Shown in pieces: positions 31,701 to 40,338 of a stretch of DNA of 64,000 bases (positions within the stretch are counted from its first letter, which is position 1; every line of letters begins with the position of its first letter). The translations under genes were made by a program, and so were the position numbers. The notes beneath the pieces are model-generated. The model was given only the letters and a program-made list of their open reading frames with translations, was not told the DNA's origin and made no database searches. The DNA is from Eunapius fragilis (lineage: Eukaryota; Porifera; Demospongiae; Spongillida; Spongillidae): positions 793,501 through 857,500 of the forward strand of contig OY811971.1 of the NCBI GenBank assembly GCA_963681505.1. The letters are read 5' to 3'.

Positions 31701-34700
31701 GCCAGGGACAGGACCACCTCTGAGGAGGTGTGGTCGATGACATCATTGAGCTCCAGAGAGCCGCGGAATGCCAAGCTACACAGGGAAGTGGGTGTGGTCC
31801 TGAAGAGGGACATCCCAGGTGTGAGAGGAACCTTCTCCAAATAGCCAACAGGAGAAAATGTACAGGTGTACTGGATCACATGACAAAAGGGTTAGCATAC
31901 CTTCTCTACCATGCCAGAGGTGGTTGCAGCCAACTTGGGGAATGCTGCACACAGAACAAAGGTGTACTCTGCTACATACACGGAAGGTATTACACACAAG
32001 CTTCCCTACTCCTTCCTCCCCTCCCTCTTGAGACCCTTCTCCTCCTCCCTCCCTCCTTCCACTCCTCCCTCCCCACTGCTCCTCCCTCCAATGCCATTAT
32101 AAATGTACACACGTGTGCAAGTAACTTCAAGTGAACATTTCATTTTTGGGAGGGGAGGGGCACTTATATGGGGGAGGGGCACTTATATGGGGGAGGGGCA
32201 CTTATATGGGGGAGGGGCACTTATATGGGGGAGTGGCACTTACACGGGGGAGTGGCACTTACATGGGGGAGGGGCACTTACATGGGGGAGGGGCACTTAT
32301 ACGGGGGACGGGCACTTATATGGGGGAGGGGCACTTATATGGGGGAGTGGCACTTACATGGGGGAGGGGCACTTACATGGGGGAGGGGCACTTATACGGG
32401 GGACGGGCACTTATATGGGGGAGGGGCACTTATATGGGGGAGTGGCACTTATATGGGGGAGGGGCACTTATATGGGGAGGGGCACTTACATGGGGGAGGG
32501 GCACTTATATGGGGGAGGGGCACTTATATGGGGGAGGGGCACTTACATGGGGGAGTGGCACTTACATGCAGAGGGGCACTTATATGGGGAGTGGCACTTA
32601 TATGGGGGAGGGGCACTTATATGGGGGAGTGGCACTTATATGGGGGAGGGGCACTTATATGGGGGAGGGGCACTTATATGGAGAGGGGCACTTATATGGG
32701 GGAGGGGCACTTATATGAAAGCATATCACACTGTAACATGTGCACCTGTATACCATTTCGGAGGGAGGGGATGGGCAGTCATATCCCACTGTAACATGTG
32801 CATATGTGAAGGTAATAGTACCTGTATACACCTTCACCATGGTGATTTCTATGATGTAATCACCAAAGCATTAACTTTGGAAGGGCTTCGTATGCAGTGT
32901 TGAAAGGGGTGTGGCCTTTACACGTGCACGAGATATGCAGGTAGTGGGCGTGGTCTTCTTACCTTGGTATACGGTGGTGTGGACAAGACCAGGTATCTCG
33001 TCTTGGTATGTGACGAGGACGTTAGGATTGAAGAGATGGGTAGCCCTGGCCAGTATGGGGTGGGGGTGGAGGGAGCAGGACAGGATGCAGCCAGGGATGG
33101 GCACTACCTCACCTGGGTCTGGGGACGAGTGGCGTACATTGGGAGGTGGAGGGTGAGGGAGAGACAAGAGAGCAAAGATACAGGGAGAGGGGGAGGGGAG
33201 GAGGGAGAGGGGGAGGGAGGAGGGAGAGGGGGAGGGGAGGAGGGAGAGAGGAAGGGAGGAGGGAGAGGAGGAGGGGATGAGGGAGAGGGGGAGGGAAGGA
33301 GGGAGAGGGGGAGGGGAGGAGGGAGAGAGGAAGGGAGGAGGGAGAGGAGGAGGGGATGAGGGAGAGGGGGAGGGAAGGAGGGAGAGGGGGAGGGGAGGAG
33401 GGAGATGGAGAGAGAAGGAGGGAGAGGGGAGGGGAGGAGGGAGAGGGGAGGGGAGGAGGGAGAGGGGGAGGAGAGGAGGGAGAGGGGGAGGGGAGGAGGG
33501 AGAGAGGAAGGGAGGAGGGAGAGGAGGAGGGGATGAGGGAGGGGGGGAGGGAAGGAGGGAGAGGGGGAGGGGAGGAGGGAGGGGGGAAGGGAGGAGGGAG
33601 AGGGGGAGGGGTGGAGGGAGAGGGGGAGGGAATCAGGGAGAGCGGGAGGAGAGAAGGGAGAGGGGGAGGGGAGGATGGAGAGGGGGGAGGGGATGAGGGA
33701 GAGGGGGAGGGGAGGAGAAGGGAAGGAGGGAGGGGGAGGAGGGAGAGGGGAAGGGAGGAGGGAGAGGAGGAGGGGATGAGGGAGAGGGGGAGGGGAGGGA
33801 AAGGGGGAGGGGAGGAGGGAGAGGGAGAGGGGAGGAGGGAGAGGGGAGGGGAGGAGGGAGAGGGGAGGGGAGGAGGGAGAGGGGAGGGGAGGAGGGAGAG
33901 GGGAGGGGAGGAGGGAGAGGGGAGGAGGGAGAGGGGAGGGGAAGAGGGAGAGGGGAGGGGAGGAGGGAGAGGGGAGAGGAGGAGGGAGAGGGGAGTGGAG
34001 GAGGAGAGAGAGGGGAGGGAGGGGAGGGGAGGAGGGAGAGGGGGAGGGAAGGAGGGAGAGTGGAGAAGGGGGAGGGGGAGGGGAGGAGGGAGAGGGGGAG
34101 GGAGGAGGGAGAGGGGAGGGGAGGAGGGCGAGGGGAGGGGAGGAGGGAGAGGGAGTGGAGGAGGAGGAAGAGGGGAGGTAGGGGAGGGAGGAGGGAGAGG
34201 GGGAGGGGAGGAGGGAGAGGGAGAGGGGAGGAGGGAGAGGGGAGGGGAGGAGGGAGAGGGGAGAGGAGGAGGGAGAAAGGGGAGGAGGGAGAAAGGGGAG
34301 GGGAGGAGGGGAGGAGAGAGAGGGGAGGGAGGAGGGAGAGGGGAGGAGGGAGGGGAGGAGGGAGAGGGAGGAGGGAGAGGAAGGAGGGAGAGGGAAAAGG
34401 GAAAGGGAGGAGGGAGAAGGAGGAGGGGGAGGGAGAAGGGAGGGGGAGGGGAAGAGGAGGAAGAGGGGAGGAGGAGGAGGGAGAGGGGAGGAGGAAGAGA
34501 GGGGAGGAGAGAGAGGGAAGGAGGGAGAGGGGAGGGGAGGAGGGAGAGGGGAGGGAGGAGGGAGAGGGGAGGCGGGAGAGGGAGGAGGGAGAGGGAGGAG
34601 GGAGAGGGAGGAGGGAGAGGGAAAAGGGAAAGGGAGGAGGGAGAAGGAGGAGGGAGAGGAGGAGGGAGGGGAGGGAAGGAGGGAGAGGGGAGGGAAGGAG

Positions 34701-36003
34701 GAGAGGGAAGGGAAGGAGGGAGAGGAGAGGAGGGAGAGGGAGGAGGGGGAGGGAGGGGGGAGAGGGGAGGGAAGGAGGTGGGAGAGGAGAGGAGGGAGAG
34801 AGAGGAGGTATGTGGTTACCCATCATGGGATGAGGTATTGAGAACAACGTCCTTGATGTTCCCTCGTACCGTGGAAGTCTCAGTGCCCCGCCTCCTTCTG
34901 AGGTCTCCTTCATGGTGTGGTCAAAGTTGGACAGCATGCTGGGGTAAGACGAGAAGGGTGGTGATGAGGAAGGGAAAGAGGAGGGAGAGGGATGGAGGAG
35001 AGGGGAGGAGGGTGAGGGGAGGAGGGAGAGGAGAAGGGAGGAGGGAGAGGAGGAGGGGATGAGGGAGAGGGGGAGGGGAGGGAGAGGGGGAGGGGAGGAG
35101 GGAGAGGGGAGGAGGGATGGAGGGAGAGGGAGGAGGGATGGAGGGAGAGGGGAGGAGGGATGGAGGGAGAGGGGAGGAGGGATGGAGGGAGAGGGGAGAA
35201 GGGATGGAGGGAGAGGGGAGAAGGGATGGAGGGAGAGGGGAGGAGGGATGGAGGGAGAGGGAAGGAGGGATGGAGGGAGAGGGGAGGAGGGATGGAGGGA
35301 GAGGGGAGGAGGGATGGAGGGAGAGGGGAGGAGGGATGGAGGGAGAGGGGAGGAGTGATGGAGGGAGAGGGGAGGAGGGAGAGAGAGGGGAGGAGGGAGG
35401 GGTGGGCGAGTGCGAGGGAGGAAGAGAGGAGGGAGGCAGGAGGGAGAGAGGGAGAGAGAGGAGGGAGGAGGTATGGGGAGGCTGCAAGGAGAGAGTTGGT
35501 AGAATGGAAGGAACTTACGCAATGCATTGAGTTCAGTGACCACTACCAGAGAATGGTCTGTGTGTTCGCTATAGAAGAAAGATGCCTGAAAAATAACCAC
35601 CCATTCTTCGGGGAAAGTTTACGGGTAAAATATGCGGACAGTTTTTTATACACACACTTGATTGATATGACACACACACGACAGCTCAGCGCTCCAAACT
35701 GTCGAGAAGATCACATGGCATGGTGTGTGTCCGACAAACTGTCTCTCGGAAGTGCTATATATCGATGTGCTGAGGCTGTACTCTGATAATACCTCGTTAT
35801 TCTGTATATAAACATACAAAATTACAGGGTATAGGCTATTATTGAAGCACAACATAAATTTTTCTCACTTCCAGTTTTCTTTTAAGTAAATTTCCGTAAC
35901 CCTCTAGCAATATGTGCGTGAATTGGAAGTGCTGTGGGCTCTCCAGTGTGGGGGTCCCTGCGCTTCTGCTGACGCCTAAATCTTCCCGCCATCGTTTCGA
36001 AAA
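19317..36003 (-). CDS. NPHP4: nephrocystin-4-like gene (many exons, probably disrupted)
   Basis: About twenty minus-strand exons line up in order, as I remember it, with nephrocystin-4, a ciliary transition-zone scaffold that works with NPHP1 and RPGRIP1L. Key anchors in order: EVLSEYSLSTSIYS, SFFYSEHTDH, CILSCSLHPHPIL, LELNDVIDHTSSEVVL, GWGVWLP, YQFFRFQRTNS, QPGDQQRFLHYL, KLARMQFIRHHL, GVAIYFEHLF, FLVHPNETVRLP, DQVFTFYHPQGTFLK, SNHDNICE, KFLYVNTDSGIYS. Exon phases join at most junctions. Problems: exon 4 lacks 22 nt compared with the left copy and goes out of frame, one exon has an in-frame TAG at 30,231-30,233, and exons for parts of the C-terminal half (between about 24,170 and 19,520) and the final stretch were not found. 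It is either a decaying gene or a disrupted allele. The block entries below give exon positions. Confidence 0.75.
20625..20961. mobile_element. hAT-type MITE, 337 bp, 8-bp target duplication
   Basis: Inverted ends CAGTGCCGGATTTA and TAAATCCGGCGCTG are flanked by the perfect 8-bp duplication GGTATATG (20,617-20,624 and 20,962-20,969). The interior is GC-rich with a GGGCCC-containing second inverted word (GCCCAGGGCCCACG) and G runs. The right-hand target copy overlaps the first four bases of the adjacent LTR. Confidence 0.9.
21082..21441 (-). pseudogene. protease start fused out of frame to the integrase tail
   Basis: In a frame shifted from gag, LFYVADIQSNFHFLVDTGAD followed by ISVLPP shows the aspartic-protease DTG motif. 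After HLVLNL the sequence jumps, and a different frame reads TRSGRQVKPPQRY and a stop (21,080-21,180), the typical C-terminal tail of Ty3 integrases. The roughly 3-kb RT/RH/INT core is deleted between them. Confidence 0.75.
21393..22208 (-). CDS. gag-like polyprotein segment of the LTR element
   Basis: 271-residue frame starting 26 bp after the 5' LTR. It opens with a capsid-like region (IKLPPFWSGDPRLWFAQVEA) and ends with a retrotransposon-type zinc knuckle region (CWYHYRFGDSARKCKPPC). This is the usual N-terminal half of Ty3-type polyproteins of animals. It loses frame just after the knuckle. Confidence 0.8.
   Translation of the reverse strand: MSKEDASLSGPSESTPVSAVSIKLPPFWSGDPRLWFAQVEAQFQTRKISAQKTKFDYVVASLSPEVATEVHDLIISPPSDDPYDNLRQALIERTSQSERCRLQHLLSNQQELGDLKPTRLLRRLQLLLGDTAREADGPLFRELFLQRLPSSVRVALASLDTDLTLQQLAERADHMVEAAASPSTTTVSGVSTSEQSLQAAITQLKAEVCDLKSQVQRVSTAKQWKESPMRQKRGTLATEPPTLCWYHYRFGDSARKCKPPCAQAGNFVADH
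22771..22833. repeat. (AC)n microsatellite
   Basis: Pure dinucleotide run at the edge of the following hairpin element. Confidence 0.95.
22871..23158. mobile_element. hairpin MITE family F, near-complete copy
   Basis: Inverted arms with GAGAAAGTTGGTGGCATATA and AAAAAGGAAGGAAACAAGGG facing their reverse complements around a loop near 23,010. It is embedded in a reverse-oriented copy of the 6.6-7.2 kb composite repeat. Confidence 0.8.
23159..23965 (-). mobile_element. internally deleted reverse copy of the composite repeat
   Basis: 23,159-23,520 matches 6,660-6,975 in reverse and 23,871-23,965 matches 5,126-5,250 in reverse. An inverted word (AACTATCCCTTG) flanks 23,820-23,960. It interrupts the NPHP4-like gene downstream of the 24,173 exon. 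Confidence 0.6.
24173..26928 (-). CDS. NPHP4: NPHP4-like exons of the second half (MSP/Ig-like region)
   Basis: 26,845-26,928 (FLLYQEEEWFQVTLSASVVF). About 26,270-26,350 (NSPRPVGRLYIRLARLPPDS). About 26,000-26,200 (VPRKLYDRSPPERTDETRRR). 25,830-25,870 (KLARMQFIRHHLL). 25,295-25,462 (56 codons, VAIYFEHLFTNTHSHPLN). 25,042-25,100 (LLKDRLECHLLRELHF). About 24,812-24,984 (SPDTGQYGFLVHPNETVRLP, 3' end uncertain). 24,329-24,473 (DQVFTFYHPQGTFLKRYFEL). 24,173-24,240 (GGKEELIAATSNHDNICE). Junction phases agree from 25,462 down, apart from the uncertain donor at 24,812. Confidence 0.75.
25128..25275. repeat. 30-bp minisatellite in NPHP4-like intron
   Basis: Four to five units containing TTAACCCCATAACAGCCTAC. 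Confidence 0.9.
26375..26395. repeat. poly-G run
   Basis: Single-base G tract followed by a CA-rich stretch (26,410-26,430). Confidence 0.9.
26558..26845. repeat. 20-bp minisatellite starting at an NPHP4-like exon boundary
   Basis: Unit GGGTACCATGGGGACAGAGG repeated about fourteen times. On the gene strand each unit contains GTACCC, the same word as the donor of the exon ending at 26,845. Confidence 0.85.
27415..27545. repeat. short tandem repeat with AGGTTAACTTAGCGAATGC units
   Basis: Six to seven imperfect units of about 19-22 bp in an NPHP4-like intron. No function apparent. Confidence 0.8.
27640..27770. repeat. 28-bp minisatellite abutting an NPHP4-like donor
   Basis: Units of CCCCAGTCCTCAATACACTC type run up to the donor of the 27,773-27,883 exon. 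Confidence 0.85.
27773..28861 (-). CDS. NPHP4: NPHP4-like central exons
   Basis: 28,805-28,861 ends IAIQLLAFGQ and joins 28,012-28,165 (GLLLTYQFFRFQRTNSS, FILTVYRAVQ) in phase. Next is 27,773-27,883 (37 codons, PGDQQRFLHYLASGHLHVDL, HILVGSALFTLK). They correspond to the human LQFLAFSR, FTFQFYRF and KPGERRCFARYL segments. Confidence 0.85.
28678..28766. repeat. (CA)n microsatellite
   Basis: CA run with a few AAACAC interruptions. Spurious frames on both strands. Confidence 0.95.
29262..29345. repeat. 11-bp minisatellite
   Basis: Unit GACAGGATGTA repeated about seven times. Confidence 0.85.
29378..30112. mobile_element. Harbinger-like element, 735 bp, TTA target duplication
   Basis: Inverted ends AGGCGTTTCTTCACTAGCAA extend with high identity for about 110 bp each, flanked by TTA at 29,375-29,377 and 30,113-30,115. 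A 3-bp TTA duplication fits PIF/Harbinger. The interior has a minus-strand frame with VVRLKRGCMERRYM and no complete transposase. Lies in an NPHP4-like intron, 14 bp from the exon at 30,127. Confidence 0.75.
30127..30749 (-). CDS. NPHP4: NPHP4-like linker exons, one with an in-frame TAG
   Basis: 30,688-30,749 encodes SSSPMSTPYHQGGVDYLDSG. 30,566-30,629 encodes VSPDHRLGTVPLSSTSMG and joins it in phase; its donor ATG|GTGAGT lies inside a minisatellite. 30,127-30,332 encodes a Glu/Gln-rich stretch (EKELQLEEEGLQQEG and later ENPQVDVRSVDIPP) interrupted by TAG at 30,231-30,233. The human protein has a poorly conserved Pro/Ser linker here, so assignment of these exons rests on splice signals and phase. 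Confidence 0.5.
30385..30580. repeat. 26-28 bp minisatellite containing a repeated splice donor
   Basis: Unit CACACTCACCATCACTCTCC plus CCACAGAGG repeated about seven times. On the gene strand every unit carries GATG|GTGAGT, the donor of the exon ending near 30,566. Confidence 0.85.
30947..31971 (-). CDS. NPHP4: NPHP4-like exons of the C2-like region
   Basis: Exons: 31,901-31,971 (EYTFVLCAAFPKLAATT, weaker), 31,670-31,870 (67 codons, GSLELNDVIDHTSSEVVLSL), 31,372-31,503 (44 codons, TLTIGWGVWLPFVSEHPG), and 30,947-30,997 (17 codons, GKITFKFSPYG). The last three are in phase 0 and match the region containing the human VRWAVWNP and LRFQFSLG segments. Confidence 0.75.
32150..32715. repeat. 19-bp minisatellite, about 29 units
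   Basis: Unit ATGGGGGAGGGGCACTTAT. Because 19 is not a multiple of 3 and the unit has no plus-strand stop, all three plus frames stay open (up to 266 codons). Not coding. Confidence 0.95.
32963..33118 (-). CDS. NPHP4: NPHP4-like exon 5
   Basis: Bounded by CTCGTCCCCAG and CAAG|GTAAGAAG, 156 bp. It encodes DPGEVVPIPGCILSCSLHPH and on to TYQDEIPGLVHTTVYQ. This segment gives one of the clearest matches to the human protein (its region around residues 180-216, from memory). Confidence 0.8.
33175..34808. repeat. 1.6-kb polypurine minisatellite filling an NPHP4-like intron
   Basis: GGAGGGAGAGGGGGAGGGGA-type units, almost purely purine on the plus strand, between exon 4 (34,820) and exon 5 (33,118). 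Frames of up to 655 codons here (Ser/Pro/Leu or Gly/Arg/Glu only) are artefacts. Confidence 0.95.
34820..36003 (-). CDS. NPHP4: NPHP4-like exons 1-4 (N-terminal block)
   Basis: Exon 1 is 35,869-36,003, with tandem AG acceptors 2 nt apart and FQFTHILLEGYGN. Exon 2 is 35,700-35,801, 34 codons, with ERQFVGHTP and a weak GTTTGG donor. Exon 3 is 35,519-35,585, encoding ASFFYSEHTDHSLVVVTELN with a GTAAGT donor, ending phase 1. Exon 4 is 34,820-34,938, with GGGALRLPRYEGTSRTLFS and a GTAACC donor. Relative to the left copy, exon 4 has lost 22 nt immediately after its acceptor, so splicing from exon 3 gives a TGA within a few codons. Exons 4 and 5 join in phase to give PMMDPGEVV. Confidence 0.7.
34975..35495. 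repeat. polypurine minisatellite in NPHP4-like intron 3 (copy B)
   Basis: GAGGGATGGAGGGAGAGGGG units, collinear with 62-510 of copy A but longer at its right end, where exon 3 follows. Confidence 0.95.
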
Positions 36004-36110
36004 CTCTATAATTCTTAATTTCACAAGGCCTGGACACGACCAATATGACTCGGCCGCGGTCCCAACGGACGCAAATTATGTATAAGTACAGTGTATACGA
36101 TAAGGTTGTA

Positions 36111-36226
36111 GCATAGATACTTTAGAAAGTATCTATGGTTTTAGGATAGCTCTTTCGCAATTCATCCAAGAAATACCCTTTTGAAGTTCTCCTAAACATA
36201 TTCTTGTGATGATAGTGGAAACGGCG
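36111..36226 (-). other. copy-B-specific insert with a small open frame
   Basis: About 116 bp absent from copy A. On the minus strand an ATG opens MFRRTSKGYFLDELRKSYPK before a stop, next to the palindrome CATAGATACTTT/AAAGTATCTATG. Origin unknown. Confidence 0.35.
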
Positions 36227-36265
36227 CCTGCTCTTTTTTTACTTTCGACATTTATCTCTCTATCA

Positions 36266-37729
36266 TAGGATTTGACCCCGATTATGAATGTCATTAAAAA
36301 AACGTGACCCGCTTCTAACAAGACTCCCGACGAGCGGATGGCTTACCTTGTTATCTTCGTCGTACAAGAAGGTAACAACAAGTAGTTTCGTGTTTTTTTG
36401 ATGTCACAGAACCGCGTGGTTGAAGAGAACAAAACAATTTTCGAAACTCGTACCCAGTCCCACGTATTTCTCGTTCTTCTTCTTCTTCTTCTTGTTCTTG
36501 TTCTTGACCACCCATAACTCGGGATAGGAACACTTTTAAGAAATGAAAATCACGCCAATGGCTTCAGAATTCGTTGGCATTCTCGCTTCTGTGGTCAAAA
36601 CGTCTCGAGGCTACATGACATATATCGGTGGTTGAGTTAGCAAATCACGTATAGTTAAGCTTACTGCACTGACACGACTCGGATAGGTCCTACTTCGCTC
36701 TTTATACGAAGTACTAGCAGTATACATCATGTAATCAAACGTGTACGGCCTGGGCACTACACGTAGTGGTAATTAACTATGGATATTATGTATTTTTAAC
36801 AACGTGCACGTGCGTACTATAATCGTTCTTGTTATTCGATCGTTGTAAGTTTGACGCTCTTTGTAACTTGTTTTTTTTTTTTTCAAATGCCTTCACGTCA
36901 GGAAAAGACGACGAGCATAGTACCTCAAAACTAGAGTCGACGTATTAGATTCAGCCCGAGCGGAACTACAAAGCAGAGCCTGAAAAGTAGCGGGCCTCTC
37001 AACGTGAAAAATATCGAGCAGAGCCTGAAAAGAAACGGACCTCTCGACGCGCAAGGTATCGAAATGCGATTAGTAGACTGTAGGAAGGGGGGGAGGGGGG
37101 GGGAGGGTGCTGTCTGCTTCAGTCTGGCCCGATACAAAATGCGTTCGTGGGTTCGATCGCGCTGGGGCGACAATTAATAACCTCTCTTCTATTTCGGCCG
37201 CCCCTTAAAGCCCCCTCAGATCCTGAAAAGGAACGGACCTCTCGACGTGCAAGGTATCGAGCAGATCCTGAATAAAGACAGCGATATTGCCATAGTCCTG
37301 AACGGGCATCTCGCTCGGCGAAAGAGTTAAGGTCACTCAAAGGTATGTCGTACCTTTACAACCTCCCTCTCATATCAAGATGGATTACTTAACATGCTAT
37401 ACGGCTCATAATCGGGTATGAATAAAAATCAATGAAACAAGTAAATAAAAAACATTCTCTATGAGAAAGTTGGTGGCATATAGGATTTGAAGGCAATGGT
37501 GGTGTAAAAAGGAAGGAAACAAGGGTCTAATAATAAGGGAAAATGGAATAGTCCTATATTTAGCACATTTCTATATGTAGGATATAGTATGTTGTTCCGT
37601 GTGCTAAATATAGGACTATTCCATTTTCCCTTATTATTAGACCCTTGTTTCCTTCCTTTTTACACCACCATTGCCTTCAAATCCTATATGCCACCAACTT
37701 TCTCATAGAGAATGTTTTTTATTTACTTG
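36266..37729. mobile_element. 1.46-kb copy-B-specific insertion ending in a perfect foldback
   Basis: Copy A reads continuously across this site (about 965). The insert contains an ADPEKK-type repeat relic (36,945-37,330: YKAEPEK, YRAEPEKKRTSRRARYR with stops) and ends with hairpin element F (37,438-37,729). No terminal duplication was resolved. Confidence 0.65.
37438..37729. mobile_element. hairpin MITE family F, perfect foldback copy
   Basis: 292 bp from CAAGTAAATAAAAAACATTC to its reverse complement, with arms identical nearly to the loop at about 37,585. The youngest-looking member of the family (others at 6,976, 22,871 and 53,603). Confidence 0.9.
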
Positions 37730-38787
37730 TAGCTAATTAAGGTACCCAAATAAATGTAACGCTTACTAATTTCATAACATAAGTAAAAAAGTATATGAAC
37801 AGTCCCAAAACATAATCTCCCAGTGAAGACACCATTCATGAATGTACAGTATTATTTTATAAAGCTAGATGTGTAAGGGAATGCAGCTAGCCTGACACAA
37901 ACCACACGGGCCATTTAAATTTACGTTTTAATACATGCGATAGGTCACGAAAGCTTGCTAGTCCTTTCTGAAAAAGTACATATCCCAATGGGCGTTGGTG
38001 CGCTCTGTAGAAATTCAGTCAGACAGAAGCTCTAGTACGTACGCGAAACGAGGTAGCCTGACACAAAGGCCGTGCGAGCCAATGATAATGAAGTTTCCCC
38101 GCATTATTCCGCCCCCTTTTTTTAAGTCCTCGGAAGTTTTTGATCACAAATTAACGATTACTGGCGTATTTGTAAAGCCTAGAACCATTTTAAATTGTGT
38201 AGATGCATTGCAAACAAAAGCACAACATAACTTACAACTTGGAATCTATTGGTTAGCTATTGTTTATGCTACATCAGTTGCTCATTCCACTCAATGTAAT
38301 TTATAGGTCCTTGGTCCACAGGCATCACTAGGTCCTTGGTCCGTACCATCACTCATTCTTCATCCACAGTGTCTACATGTACATCATTAGCTCTTTCTCT
38401 TCGTCCATATGAGTACTGGTCTGTTCTTGTACATGATCAGCGACCTTTCCATTTGTAACCTGAGCAGGTTTTCCTGCAGGTCTACATGTATATTCATTAC
38501 AACATATGTGCAAACCCACATTATAGCTATGCATGTTTTTTCATCAGTAACATTTACACTGTAAAAGTAATTTTATATACCTGACCAAGAAATGACTTGT
38601 ACCAATTTGTTTTTTGCACACATAAATCAGATCAGTTTTGTTACCAGTATGAAGCAACTGCTGCCACAAACTGGAAGGATGGATTTGATTTTCCAGACAA
38701 AACTTGGGCAGCTAAGTACCAGTAGCCACTTGGTCCATTGCATGATGCATCTTTTGGAGGTGTCACCACCCTTCTCCTCTTACCCAG

Positions 38788-38947
38788 TACCCCCTGAGGG
38801 CTCAGACCATTGCCTCTGTCTTGGATGGACCATGCTGTTCATCTTTGACCACACCATGAAGTAGACCTCAGAAGGAGGCGGGGCACTGAGACCCACTGTA
38901 CGAGGGAACACCAAGGATGTTGTTCTCAATGCCTCATCCCGTGATGG
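38788..38947 (+). pseudogene. NPHP4: inverted relic of NPHP4 exon 4 (copy B)
   Basis: Same structure as 2,764-2,923: CLCLGWTMLFIFDHTMK, TAG at 38,862-38,864, TSEGGGALRP, GTAACC donor. The upstream flank differs: about 950 bp present in copy A (1,790-2,735) is missing. Confidence 0.65.
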
Positions 38948-38959
38948 GTAACCACATAC

Positions 38960-39268
38960 CTCCTCCTCCCTCTCCCTCCTCCTTCCCTCCCCCTCTCCCT
39001 CCTCTGCTCTCCCTCCCTCCCCTCTCCCTCCTCCCCTCTCCCTTCCCCCTCTTCCTCTCTTCCCCCTCCTCCTACCTTCCCCTTCTACTCCCATCTCCCT
39101 CCTCCATCCCCTCTCCTTACTCTCCTCCTCCCCTCTCCCTCCTCTTCCCCTCTCCTTACTCTCCTCCTCCCCTCCCCTCCTCTTCCCCCCTCCCTTCTCC
39201 CCTCCCCCTCTCCCTCCTCCTCCCACCCTCTCTCCCTCCTCCTCCCCTCCTCCTCCTCCTCCTCGTTC
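38960..39268. repeat. polypyrimidine minisatellite (copy B)
   Basis: Counterpart of 2,930-3,205 with different unit numbers. Confidence 0.9.
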
Positions 39269-39605
39269 TTCCTTCCGCCACGAAGAACTCGAGCTAGAAA
39301 CGTTGTCCATGAGCGCCAACAGCATCAATCGCTTCAGAATAAATCCGGATTGTATCTTTAGGGGTCAGAAACATGTTTGACGCTTCGGGTGAAATAAAAA
39401 AGGCGAGTAGTCCGAATTTGGTATATAGTGGCTGGATAAACAAAAAATCTCGTACCCTGACCATTCATCTACTAATGCAATGGACGAGTTGCGCGTAAGG
39501 TACAAAGAATTTAATCATCCTTAATTACATCCGGACTGCTACTGTTTGAACGGAGCTCACGTGCATACCGCCATCCTTGGGAAACCTTGAGGAATAAACA
39601 GCTGC

Positions 39606-40338
39606 TATGCCTGGCACATGTGCCGAGTGTGTGACAACAGCAAGTCCGGCGATCCAAATGCCTCCTTTCACAGATTCCCTACAAACCTAGAAGGCGGCTA
39701 TCTATCCAGCTTACTGTGTTTACGTACAGCCATTTAAAGGATATAAAGCCTTATCATCGCGTTTGCTCCATCAGACATTTTCCAAATAGCGAAGCGAATA
39801 ACAACCCCGAAACTACCCTCGGGGAAAAGGTTATTCTGCCCCCCGCCCCCCCCCCCCCCCCCCCCCCCCCCCTCTCGAGAAAGAGGGCTAAAAACCGAGA
39901 GGCCAATAAGCAGCTATTTCGACTATAGAATCTCTTTTGTCAACGTCAGTAACATCGGCACCATCAAACATGCAGCAATTCTGTGACAACATCCACCTTT
40001 AAACAACCTCCACTTTCTGTAGCTGATGTCAGAGAACAACTAGTGAGCGACTATCAAGTGCATGAGTTGCCCAACAATGTTGACGATGCCTCACAGTCTG
40101 GCGCATTACCCATCGATGGCCGGGTTAAATCTAGCTCCCTTTAGACTGAATGATTAGTGAATGCTCCAGAGTAACTCCCCGTCTAGAAACTCAAAATACT
40201 TCCAGAAACGAATATGCACCTACAAGATTAAATTTAGGATCGAACACGATGATTGCCGAGTTAGAGTCTAACTGGGTTCATATTTTTTTGGCCTTCTACA
40301 ACTTCCTTGGTCCAGTTGTTATTGATCTGCAGTACTGA
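39606..40338 (+). pseudogene. THAP-domain transposase relic (copy B)
   Basis: Counterpart of 3,545-4,260. A one-base loss early in the finger shifts the frame, but HRVCSIRHFPNSEANNNPE is readable at 39,755-39,820. A long poly-C run (39,838-39,872) replaces the shorter one of copy A. Confidence 0.6.

Noticed and set aside
32103-32903. 266-codon frame of GGGALIWGRGTYMGE repeats
   Set aside because: A 19-bp tandem repeat open in all three frames; no splice or start context.
33633-35600. Open frames of up to 655 codons on both strands
   Set aside because: They are translations of polypurine/polypyrimidine minisatellites (only Ser/Pro/Leu or Gly/Arg/Glu) with real NPHP4 exons embedded by chance.
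35839-36024. Nonsense codon in NPHP4 exon 1 of copy B (ATGGCGGGA frame)
   Set aside because: That frame does not join exon 2 in phase. The adjacent frame (FQFTHILLEGYGN) is open in both copies and matches the protein, so the TAA is irrelevant.
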